From Falciphora oryzae (lineage: Eukaryota; Ascomycota; Sordariomycetes; Magnaporthales; Magnaporthaceae): a stretch of 47,424 nucleotides of DNA. Positions 12,401 through 21,036 of this stretch are shown piece after piece. The stretch covers positions 1-47,424 of the forward strand of contig JNVV01000104.1 of the NCBI GenBank assembly GCA_000733355.1, read 5' to 3'. The translations under genes and the position numbers were made by a program. Every line of letters starts with the position of its first letter. The stretch's first letter is position 1. A model generated the notes under the pieces. The model was not told where the DNA came from. It was given only the letters and a program-made list of their open reading frames with translations, and did no database searches.

Positions 12401-13185
12401 ATACATCCTCGGCAAATACTTCCATTACCCCCTTTTTCGCCAACTACGGGTATCACCCAGCTTCCAATAATCCCCCTTTCCCAAAACGAATACGCAATCC
12501 AACAAGCCAACTTTACCGGCATTGGATAACCCAGGTGCACGAAAAAGCCAAACGGCACCTCGAAAAAGCCCGGGAACGGATGAAGCATTGGGCCGACAAA
12601 AAGAAAGGCCCTTCGCCGGTCCTTACCGAAGGACAGCTTGTTATGCTAAACGCCCGGCACATAAAGACCCGTCGCCCTGCCAAAAAACTCGATGCCAAAA
12701 TGCTCGGGCCCTTCCAAATCCTTAAGGTTATCTTTCCCACGGCGGTACGGCTGGCTTTGCCTAAAGCCTGGAAGATCCATAACGCTTTCCACGTATCCCT
12801 TATCGAGCCCTACCGCTTTGGCATTCAGGCACGACCTGACCTTAACCAGGTACTGCAGGAGGCCCCCTCGGTTGTAGGAGATTTCGTTGTAAAAAAGGTT
12901 ATGGACTTTATGGATACAGGAGGAAAGGTTCGTTACTTTGTCCGGTGGGAGGATTACCCACGCAAAAAGGACTGGACGTGGGAACCTTGGGAGCATTTCG
13001 ATACCGACGGATTTAAGCAGCACGTTATTGCTTTTTATCGGCTTAACCCCGACAAGCCTAGGGACCCCCGCGTGCCACAAGACATAGGCACGGCCGCATC
13101 CCTTAAGCGGGCCTCGGAAGGTCTCGAAACGCGCCCTAGGAAGAGGAGGATAGTGTCACACGGAAGAACCCGTGGACCTAACTAG
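9421..13185 (+). pseudogene. gypsy-2 pol: protease, RT, RNase H, integrase, chromodomain
   Basis: Domains in order: an aspartic protease with LLDGGSD (Asp codon at 9566-9568; second residue Gly rather than Ser/Thr); RT with VDYRDVNAKT (about 10330) and a catalytic box reading Y-L-D-N at 10624-10635, where the second Asp is lost; RNase H (about 10990-11370, first acidic residue Asn in IEVNASDFA); integrase with an HHCC zinc-binding domain (about 11790-11930, GCLECQ) and a DDE core (MDFITDLP about 12003, NRDSRFTS about 12190, [10 protein letters not shown] about 12283); then a C-terminal chromodomain at about 12880-13040 (VRWEDYP, WTWEPWEHF). A one-base deletion near 10499 shifts the frame. Several stops follow (10831, 10988, 11368 and others). 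The last 216 codons are open and stop at 13183-13185, inside the 3' LTR. Chromodomains direct chromovirus integration to heterochromatin (family knowledge). Confidence 0.93.
13137..13153 (+). promoter_or_regulatory. gypsy-2 polypurine tract
   Basis: Purine-rich AGGAAGAGGAGGATAG lies directly before the 3' LTR, as required for plus-strand priming. It overlaps pol coding sequence, because pol runs on into the LTR. Confidence 0.75.
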
Positions 13186-13448
13186 TCGGCATCACGAGTC
13201 GGCCTTACGGAGGGTCGAAGACCCGCATAGGCGGTTAACGGCCCTAAGGCCAAGCGGTGAAGGTCGGAAGGCAGTGTGAATCATGTACTCGATACTTTGC
13301 ACGGATCACAAAGGGTTTATATAAACCCTGCCATCTCCTATGTCCTTCACGAAAGATTTCTTCCTCCTCAAGCATCTCTTAAGCCCATAAAAAGATTATC
13401 TGCAATTTAGAGATTCTTTCTCCAAGCCGTCTTTAACCCCTTGTTACA
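13154..13448 (+). repeat. gypsy-2 3' LTR
   Basis: Same 295 bp as the 5' LTR, followed directly by the TSD copy TTCTA at 13449-13453. Its first 32 bases encode the last residues of pol. Confidence 0.96.
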
Positions 13449-13453
13449 TTCTA

Positions 13454-13531
13454 GCCTGGATCCTCGTTTTAGCTTGAATTTTCGTTCTGGCCTAGGTTGT
13501 CGACCTTAACGAACTTTCTAGGGTCGAACAT
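13454..13531 (-). pseudogene. gypsy-1 gag N-terminal piece
   Basis: On the minus strand an ATG at 13531-13529 opens a frame (MFDPRKFVKVDN...) that runs into the gypsy-2 insertion. It resumes at 6436 with sequence matching the plus-strand copy near 39290-39420 (NDFVNINDP, then TSTLPFGREQP-type residues). This shows that gypsy-2 inserted into gag codons. Confidence 0.75.
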
Positions 13532-13577
13532 CGTGGCTGATAAGTGCTAAAAGTCTAAGCAGGAGAAGCAATCGAGT

Positions 13578-14072
13578 TGTAACAAACTGTGGCCCCCTAA
13601 GGGAAAGGGTTACGCTTGTAGGGAAAGGGGATTTTAGAGGTTTAGCGGTTTATTAGTGCGAGGCTCGACAAGTGTATAATGATGAGAAATAGAAAAACGA
13701 TTGCTTGCTTTCTAAACCCCCTTTACAGGAGGTTTTTTGGGCCCTTTTTATACACAGTCCTTCGGCTGCCGTCGGCTTGCCGTTGGTATGCCTTCTTCCC
13801 CGCGGCGCCCGTACGGGTTTGGATATGTTCCGTCCGAATTAACGCTTCGGGGTTTAGATGTGTCATGTAGGGATCCCTTTGTACCAGCGTGTTACAACCC
13901 TTTGGATCTAACTCTCTTAAAACAGCACGTCGCATGCGCTACCTTATTGGCTGCGGATATCGTGCCCGCGGTCGCGTTGGGTTAGCGGGTGCTAATCGCT
14001 AAAGCCGTTAGCGGGCGAGGGCGTGGCTGGCTGATATCGCGCCCGCGGGCGCGTTGGTTGGCGGGTGTTACA
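13578..14072 (-). repeat. gypsy-1 5' LTR
   Basis: Read on the minus strand it begins TGTAACACCC (14072) and ends GTTTGTTACA (13578), so the termini TGTAAC/GTTACA mirror each other. It has a TATAAAAAGGGCC promoter-like stretch near 13750. The segment from there to the leader aligns with the LTR of the plus-strand copy at 38677-39203. The untranslated leader to gag is 46 nt (13577-13532). MITE sequence abuts on the other side. Confidence 0.8.
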
Positions 14073-14145
14073 TTATATTCAACTAAATAAGGAATTTATT
14101 TTAATTTTCTCAAATTTTTATTGTTACCCTTTTAAGGTTAGTTTG
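14073..14145 (+). repeat. outer fold-back MITE, left-arm remnant
   Basis: About 73 bp resembling the left arm of the intact MITE at 44572-45001 just before its centre. Shared blocks are TATT.AACT, AATTTTC, ATTTTTATT and GGTTAGTTTG. The gypsy-1 LTR cuts it on the left, and gypsy-3 interrupts it on the right at the MITE centre. The rest of this arm should lie beyond the missing 3' end of gypsy-1, outside the window. Confidence 0.75.
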
Positions 14146-14361
14146 TGTCACGATCAGGGAGCGTAGGCTTCGCAGCCAAATGCAATTAATGCTATGGACT
14201 AAAAACTCTTCTATGGGGAGGAAGCAAGGAAAAAAGGCGCGGCGCGCCGAAGGCGCGATGCGGTAGGGGGAGCGGTGCGGCGTCTCATCGCACGAGCCAT
14301 TTCGTAACGCGTGCTCACGTGGATGCCTGCGGCGTGCGGTGAACTGCCCTAGGGCGTCACA
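14146..14361 (-). repeat. gypsy-3 3' LTR
   Basis: Ends TGTCAC...GTCACA on the plus strand, matched in length and sequence by 19862-20077. The minus-strand sequence just upstream (14362-14375) is purine-rich and ends GAGAAGGGGTAG, a good polypurine tract. The LTR holds a G+C-rich palindromic GGCGCGGCGCGCC stretch near 14236. Confidence 0.95.
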
Positions 14362-17300
14362 CTACCCCTTCTCAAACCCGAGTATTGCGTACGCGGTGCT
14401 TAAGGCTTTATTTATGTCGTATTGGCCTCTTTTTTGTTATTCCCGCATGCTTTACCACGTTATCATTGTCCCGATCCTCCGGATGCACGTCCTTTGCTGC
14501 CGCTTTAATCCAGTCTTGCAGGTTAACCGGCGGTCTTGCGGCCTTTGGGTATATTAGGTGGAACGTTTCCAACGCGGTGGTAGCGTTTTTAAAGTTCTTT
14601 GCCAAATACTATTCGTCGTTAAAGTCGTATCCTTTTTAGCTAACCTGGTATTGCAGCTTTTTTGCTTTACCGGTAACCCGGGATGCTAATACCTTATCAA
14701 CTTCCCATTTTAGCTCGCCGTTGATGTCCTTTAGGGGCTCCGGCTTTTAATGCTATTACGGCAGCGGGTCGTTCGGAGATTTGCGAAGTCGATTTGCGTG
14801 GAAAAGATTCGAGCCTTTATATCCCGGTGGCACCTTAAAAACGAAACTGTGGCCTCGTTTTTCTAACACCTTCCATAAGCCGGCGTACTAAAAGTCTAAG
14901 CGGGTTGTAAACGCTGCAGTTATGAAACCCTTTTTCCGAACAAATACCGAATCGCCGACCTTAAAGTTTACCGGGCGTCGTTTCTTATTAGCTTGGATCT
15001 TTTGGGCCTTTTACGCGGTTAATGCGTTATTATAAGCTAGATTTTGCACGGCTTTGGTTTGGTTTACCAGCTTTAAAACTTTTTGCTGTCGTTCGTTTTT
15101 GACGTCGGTTAGAGGCAGTTTTTAAAATAGCGGATTCCGGGGTTCGCAGCCCAGCAGGACCTTCAAAGGGGCCATGCCCAAAAACGAGTGCCATACGGCG
15201 TTATAAGCAAAATTGAGGGCGGGAAGGTGCACGCTCCATTGCCTTTAGTACTTGTCCACGTAAAACCGTAACTGTTAGTCCAGTTCAGCATTAGTAATTT
15301 TAATTGCGCTTTAAATTTGCGGATAAAAGGCGCTACCGTAACGGTGCTTCGTACCTGTAAATTTGTTAAGCTTAGCGAAGAACTTAAAAATAAAAGGACT
15401 TGCGTTATCTAACAGCCAGACGGAAAGGCAACCCAAAATACGGTACAGCTGCCGGTAGTACCGTATCGCGAGGACTTCGGCGGTATCGGTCTTGTAACCT
15501 GGAAGCGTGCATTTAATTCTGCTAAATTTGCAAACGAAGACCTAAACGTAGTCGTAGCCGTGGTCGTCCTTCGGCATGTCTTTGCCATCGATAGCGATTT
15601 GTTCCTAAACGATTTTAGGGACGGGTAATGGATGCAACAAGCCAGGTGTTTTATTATGCTTGGACTTATTGCGGTAGCATTCGTAGCAATTGTTAACATA
15701 TCGGCGGACGTCTTTATTTATACCTTCCCAAAAATAGTCCCTTTTAAAGAAGCGGATAGTTTTGTTCTAACCGCCGTGGGCGAAAATCGGGGGGGCGTGG
15801 GCTTCGCGGATAAACGCGGTACGAAAAGCAATCTTTCCGTCTATCGTTAAAGGCGGTACTACAAATCGGCCTTTTTAATAACCCAAACCTTGCCGAATGT
15901 TTTCAAATCGTACGAGTTTAGCGAGGTCGGTTCCGTGGATGTTTTAAATCGTCAAAGTAATTGCTTGGATTTGGGCCGGAACAGTTTTAGGCATCTTTAG
16001 GGCTGGATTTAAAACTTTCTTAGGGGGAACGAACGTAAGGAAACGCTCCTTTGCCTTTCGAGCTTTAACCGTAGGCGACTCGACCGTTTTCCGGGATAGG
16101 GTATCGGCAATAACATTCTCCTAGCTTCGGCGGTACTGGAACTAGTAGTCGAAATTAGCGAAATACGTGCTCCATTTTACTTAGCGGACACCAAGCTTTT
16201 ATTTGGTTATAAAATAAACGAGGGCTTAGTGATCCGTAACGATAGTGATTTTCGATCCCCACAATTCAGCTTCGAAATGCTTGAGCGTTTAAATAACGGC
16301 AAGGAGTTCTCGATCCTAAATCGGGTACGTTCGTTTAGCTAGAAATATGGTTTTGCTAAAATAACCTACTGGTTTTTAAATCCCGTTTTTTTGTTATTAC
16401 TAAACAATTCCTTTTATAGCGTTGCGTAACGCGTCGGTTTTAACTCGTATTGGAAATCCCGGGGTAAAAAACGCCAGGACCGGGGCTTCGGTAGCTAGCT
16501 TTTTCATTTTCTCAAAAGCGCCTTTTTATTTAGGCCCCATTTCGAAAGTGGCGTTTTTTTTAAAAAGACGTATTAAAGGTTCGGCACCGTCGTTCGCGTG
16601 GTGACAAAATACTCGCACGTAGTTGCATAATTTAAGGAAGGATTTAACCGCAAACTTGTTAGTAAAGTCCTCGAACTTCCAGTTAGTAATGGCGGTTATT
16701 TTGGTGGGGTTTATCCGGACGCTTTAGCCGATTTCGATAACTAAACCCAGGTACTCCAATATCGTGGTATTAAACCGGCTTTTTTTAATATCTCTTTGGA
16801 AATGGGCTTAGTTTAACCGGTAAATAACCTTTTCGATATAAGCCTAGTGCGTAGCCTCGTCAAACTTTTCCGAATAAATTAGGACGTCGTTAGCGTACGC
16901 GTTCGCAAAAACGTTTAAAAACTCGTTTAATTGGGCGTTAATAAACGTTTACTACCAAATTAGGCCGACTTTCAATCCGAAAAGGAGGATTTTCTACTAA
17001 AATATCCCTTAGCGTATCCGGAAAACCGTTAAATACCGTGACTTTATTAATATTAACAATCGGTTAAACGCGCGGATAATATCGACTTTAGATAATCTTT
17101 TGGCTTTGCTATATTTAAAAATCGTGCCGTTAACGTCGGGTGCTAAAACGAAGCGGGATTTAAAAAATTTATTTACTTAGCGATAGGTTTAACAAAAACG
17201 CCGTTCGTTTGAATGTGGCTTCGGGACGAAAAGGTTTGGAGCAAGTCTGTCGGCTATACAAAGCTTGATAAAACTAAAAGCGAGGAGTTCGTCGGTGGTT

Positions 17301-17480
17301 TGTTTTTCGAATGGGAGTATTAAAAAAGGTGTCCGGTAGGTAGGCGGCGATCCTTTTAAAGGTTTTTCCAGCTTAAAGATTATGTCGTGCCTAGGTCGAT
17401 TCGGTAGAAGTTTGGTGGAAGCTTTTTTGGAAAAAAACCTTTCCAAATAAGCAATTTCCGGGGGAATCAAGCTTCGGACG
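14362..17480 (-). pseudogene. gypsy-3 pol: RT, RNase H, integrase, chromodomain
   Basis: Minus strand. RT appears around 17470-16800, with the catalytic box at 16897-16886 reading Y-A-N-D followed by VLIYSE, so the first Asp has become Asn. RNase H follows (about 16600-15900). Integrase has NCYECYRNK of the zinc-binding domain (about 15690) and a DDE core in which the expected catalytic Glu reads Lys (AIKITN, about 15298-15300). The C-terminal chromodomain is at about 14715-14530 (WEVDKVLASRV, KGYDFNDE, YLAKNFKNA, ALETFH). The integrase and chromodomain segments keep one recognisable frame with scattered stops. Chromodomain features differ from those of gypsy-2, so these are two chromovirus lineages. 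All the catalytic losses are G-to-A or C-to-T changes. Confidence 0.88.
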
Positions 17481-17488
17481 AGCTTAAT

Positions 17489-18470
17489 ATGCTCATGGTC
17501 CTTGTTAACGGGAAAGGGAATCGGCTAGCTAGAAAAGGTTCGCTAGGGTTTGACCGAAATTGCCTGGATCCTAGCGGTAAATTCGGGGCTTTTGAGGGGA
17601 ATTGGGGCGTTCGGAAAGGGCAAAAACTTCCACCTCTTTTAGCGGGGGTCGTTTTTAATTTGGGCTTAAAAAGCCTGGATTTCCGTTGGCGGGGGGAGGG
17701 AAAAGGTTACCGATTTGGGGTGCGATCGAAGTTGCCGTTGCCGTTCCGGGTTGGTAAGGATAGCCTGAATTTGGTGCGACTAACGTTCCTTTTTAACTTG
17801 CTAATCCATTAAGCGATTTCGCCGTTGGGCATTACGTTAGGTTACGGCGTTAAGGCGACCGTTAGACGGGGAAATGGTAATGGCCGGGGAAAACTTAATG
17901 TTATTAGGCAGGGCGTCGGGCTAGATAATTTCCCGTTTTAATAGGCGGAAGAAAAGGTTTCTTTCTACCAGCTAAAGTAATCCTATAAAAATATCGTAAC
18001 CAGTATTTGCGATCCAGAACTTTTAATCGACGAAACGGCGGCCGTTTATTTCGAAAGTGGCGATAAGGATGTAGGTTACATTTGTCATTAGGAGATTACG
18101 GAAATCGGAAAGGGTAATAGGTCGAAACAGCCGTTTAACTTCGGTTCCAAAATGCTTTTTAGCAAAAGCGGCTGCTTTGTAGCTAGTAAGGAGGTGGGCT
18201 ATAGCTTTAGTGTTATAAAGTGCTTTAAAATCGATTCCAAAACCGTTGCGTTAAAGCTGCGCTTTAAAAAGGAAAGAGGGTTAACTTTTATTACCGATCC
18301 TAGTTACATTAGGCATTTAAACCGCCGAAGAAACTTCCGGCGGTTTATTTAGTTTTTTAACTCGCATGCTAAGTACGATAAAATCGATTCGCTAGTGCTC
18401 GAATCGCTTTTTTCGTCCAGTAATGCTCTTTTTGCTTCGAAGCGGCGGAAAATTGCGGCGATTTTTTTTT
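17489..18470 (-). pseudogene. gypsy-3 protease/linker region, degraded
   Basis: Lies between the zinc knuckle and RT on the minus strand, where the protease of a gypsy element belongs. I can follow low-quality coding sequence but cannot place an unambiguous active-site Asp. Open frames on the plus strand here (about 17490-17812) have no recognisable content and are judged to be shadows. Confidence 0.5.
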
Positions 18471-18475
18471 TTCTA

Positions 18476-19750
18476 GCAATTTCGAGTTAAATAACTTTAT
18501 CCGCCGCAAGCGTAGCAAACGCCGTTCGTTTTAGGCGTAGCCAATTCGGTGTCTTTTTTAGGGGCCTTATCCTTAAGCACGTCGGGAATACGGAATTTGC
18601 GCCTACGGTATTCGCGACGTTTGTTATTCTTTTCCGGGGTTTTTGCTTGTTTTTCCTTGCGAATTAGGTGGGTACGATGATAGGCTAGGGCGGCGCCGGT
18701 TACGTTGCGGGTAAACATTTCGTAGCTAATGTTAGGGTCCTTAGTATCGTTAAACAAGCGGGGATCGAGGTTTGGGGGAATATGCTTGAAAAAAATACTT
18801 TTGCGTTCCTTTATAATAATGTTAGCGCGGTTGGCTAGTACGTTAATTTTTGCGATAAATTAGTGGATATTTATAAATTTATTAGCTAGGTCGTATATTA
18901 TTTTGCTAAGTTCGGTTCGAGCTTTAATAGGTTGATAGGCGTTGTAATAAACGGCGGCGAGCGTGGCTACCATTTTTAACGCGTTAGTAAACGGGTTTTT
19001 AAAAGAGGGGTTATATCGGGTTTCGAGGAGGAAGTTGGCATTTCCGGTCGTATTTGCATAAATTACAGCCATACGACTGCGCTCGTTTTTAAAGGTGGTG
19101 TCGTTTTTTATAAATTTGTCGGCCAAACGGACCACCCAACTGGTAAATTCGTTTTTATCGCCGCTAAAAGCGCCAAATTCCATTCCGGTGCGCTTATTTT
19201 TCGAATTGTAATTTAGGTTTTTGGTTATTATACCGCCTTTATCGGCGTAAGGTTTGAAGGCTGGGAAGGCGGCTACGCTAATGGGTACGAACGCTGTGCT
19301 TTTAAAAACGTTTTCGGTTGGGGTAAATTGGCAGGAGATAAAGGCGCCCTGGGTTCGGAGTTGGGATATAACGGCGGCGATAACCGCCGTTACATCGGCT
19401 TGCTGGGCAGGCGGGGAGGGGGTTTAACCAAACATGGTTGTATTTGGGTTGTTATCCTCGATTAGGTTTTCGTTTGTTGATTTAGGCGCTTGGTTTTCTT
19501 CTTGTTGTAATTGCTCCTTTGCGTTTTAGAGCGGGTAATTGGGGTTAGTCTTTTGCTTCGCGAGCGCGATATCGGGCTCGTAAAAGACCTCGATTTCGGA
19601 CTCGATGTCGTTTTTTGGGTTTATAGGTTAGGACGGCGTATTTTTTGCCGCGGGGTTAACCTTAGTAGGCTCTTTTAATACGTTTTTTATTAGGCGAGAT
19701 AACTTTTTCGTAAACGACCCCCAGTCTTTCTTTTTGGGCATAGGGTCGTG
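18476..19750 (-). pseudogene. gypsy-3 gag
   Basis: Minus-strand gag. Two open stretches are seen: 19183-18860 (MEFGAFSGDKNEFTSWVVRL..., a capsid-like segment with FSGD/W spacing typical of fungal gypsy Gag) and 18757-18497. A zinc knuckle lies at 18517-18476. It reads CYACGG, a stop, then S-Y-LTRN-C, which is CX2CX4HX4C with one stop codon and His replaced by Tyr. The start codon was not resolved; the N-terminus is acidic and Pro-rich near 19700-19400. Confidence 0.75.
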
Positions 19751-19861
19751 TTATCGCGTAAAGTTTTGCGTCGTTTACGTCCGACGGAGTTAAGGGGTGA
19801 AATGAGTGGTGCTGTATTTAATAAATCGCTTAGCCAGCGAAATATGGAGATAAAAAAGTAA

Positions 19862-20077
19862 TATCACGATTAGGGAGCGTAAGCTTCGCAGCTAGGTGCA
19901 ATTAATGCTATAGACTGAAGACTTTTTTATGGGGAGGAAATAAGGAAGAAAGGCGCGGCGCGCCGAAGGCGCGATGCGGTAGAAAAAGCGGTGCGGCGTC
20001 TTATCGCACGAGCCATTTCGTAACGCGTGCTCACGTGGATGCCTGCGGCGTGCGGTGAACTGCCCTGGGGCGTTACA
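19862..20077 (-). repeat. gypsy-3 5' LTR
   Basis: 216 bp, partner of 14146-14361, followed on the plus strand by the TSD copy GTTTG. All differences from its partner are transitions, including a mutated first dinucleotide. Confidence 0.95.
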
Positions 20078-20082
20078 GTTTG

Positions 20083-20739
20083 TAATACTGTATAATATAC
20101 TGTGTATAGTGTGCGGATTAACCTAAAGGAGTAATAATAAAAATGCGGAAAATTCAAATTATAATTTTTATAAAATTAAATAACGTGGTTCATAAGCGAG
20201 TGAGACACATAAGCGAGTGAGACATAAAAAAACGCACTGTAAACCCGTTTTTTTTCGATTAAATAACTCGCTCAATTTGGAGCTAAATTTTATCAAAATT
20301 AAAACAGGTATATTTAACTTTATAATAATTATAATTTAAATTTTCCGCATTTTTATTATTACTCCTTTCGGGTTAGTTTGCTAAGGTATACAGTGCATTA
20401 CACAGTGTTGCAAACTACCGCGAAAGGAGTAATAATAAAAATGCGGAAAATTTAAATTATAATTATTATAAAGTTAAATATAACGGTTTTAATTTTGATG
20501 GAATCTAGCTCCAAATTGAGCGAGTTATTTAATCGAAAAAAAACGGGTTTACAGTGCGTTTTTTTATGTCTCACTCGCTTATGTGTCTCACTCGCTTATG
20601 AACCACGTTATAACTATTTAAATTTTGGTAAAATTTAGGCTTAAATTGAGCGAGTTATTTAATTGAAAAAAACGGCGTTTAATATGAGATTTTCAAGTGT
20701 GGCACTTGGTGGTTTGTGGCACTCGGTGGTGAACCACGT
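20083..20739 (+). repeat. outer fold-back MITE, centre and right arm (interrupted by 20183-20608)
   Basis: Starts with the MITE centre (TAATACTGTATAATATACTG), then GGAGTAATAATAAAAATGCGG and ATTATAATT blocks shared with the intact copy at 44572-45001. It is interrupted at a TA by MITE copy A, and continues 20611-20739 to a terminal ...GGTGAACCACGT with TA at 20740-20741. Its terminal repeat is divergent (CACTTGGTGG, CACTCGGTGG), so it is older than the copy nested in it. Confidence 0.82.
20183..20608 (+). mobile_element. fold-back MITE copy A (426 bp)
   Basis: Flanked by TA at 20181-20182 and 20609-20610. The two halves are near-perfect inverted repeats of about 200 bp, starting ACGTGGTTCATAAGCGAGTG and ending with its complement. 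Each end carries a tandem pair of AAGCGAGTG motifs; here these are followed by AGACA rather than the CCACA seen in the pogo element. There is no coding capacity, and the TA target and shared termini assign it to the pogo/Tc1-mariner group. Confidence 0.93.
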
Positions 20740-20741
20740 TA

Positions 20742-20861
20742 GTTCTTTTTTAACCAAACGTTTTAAGCTTTTAAATGCACTTGTTGGTAAAGGGGTTTCC
20801 AAGCACCAAAAAACTAGCAAAAAACAAAAAACCAAAAAACCATTTACCACCAAACCTGCCC
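20742..20861 (+). repeat. right half of GT-rich MITE-2
   Basis: About 120 bp almost identical to 27480-27600, the right half of the complete MITE-2. It ends TTTACCACCAAACCTGCCC followed by TA. The left half is absent because the outer fold-back MITE inserted at a TA within it, so the missing half should lie outside the window. Confidence 0.88.
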
Positions 20862-21036
20862 TAAGCGACTAGTTCTTAGTCCCCGAAACTACCCGTGCAT
20901 CATGGGAGGTGTGACATATGATAAAACCAAAAATGAAGAATCACCAGGTTCGTTACTTCTAGCTTTGCATTTTTGCATCAAGGGGCAACTGGCTGGCCTC
21001 CGCCTTTTAGCAATTACTAACTGCTAGCAGTCAGAG

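Larger units (their letters stand above)
6442..13448 (+). mobile_element. full-length chromodomain Ty3/gypsy retrotransposon gypsy-2
   Basis: Two 295-bp direct LTRs (6442-6736 and 13154-13448) start TGTCACACGG and end TTGTTACA. They are flanked by a 5-bp target-site duplication TTCTA (6437-6441 and 13449-13453). The order is gag, protease, RT, RNase H, integrase, chromodomain. The two LTRs differ at 12 sites by my count, all transitions, which is the RIP pattern. The element lies inside the gag gene of gypsy-1 in the opposite orientation. In-frame nonsense codons and a one-base frameshift in RT make it inactive. Confidence 0.97.
2823..14072 (-). mobile_element. Ty3/gypsy element gypsy-1, 3'-truncated in window, split by gypsy-2
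   Basis: A minus-strand LTR retrotransposon. Reading leftwards: 5' LTR (14072-13578), gag start (13531), an interruption by gypsy-2 (6442-13448), rest of gag (6436 to about 5200), then pol to about 2840, where the copia LTR begins. Integrase and the 3' LTR are not in the window and should lie beyond the copia element. On its 5' side (14073 onward) MITE left-arm sequence resumes directly, so the element inserted into a MITE at TTATA. A second copy of the family runs on the plus strand at 38677 to about 42130. RIP-type stops are scattered through both ORFs. Confidence 0.85.
14146..20077 (-). mobile_element. full-length chromodomain Ty3/gypsy retrotransposon gypsy-3
   Basis: Two 216-bp direct LTRs (14146-14361 and 19862-20077) are flanked by the 5-bp TSD GTTTG (14141-14145 and 20078-20082). 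The coding order on the minus strand is gag, protease, RT, RNase H, integrase, chromodomain. The two LTRs differ only by transitions, roughly twenty by eye, including the terminal TG of one copy (TATCAC versus TGTCAC). The insertion is in the centre of a fold-back MITE. Many stops make it inactive. Confidence 0.95.
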
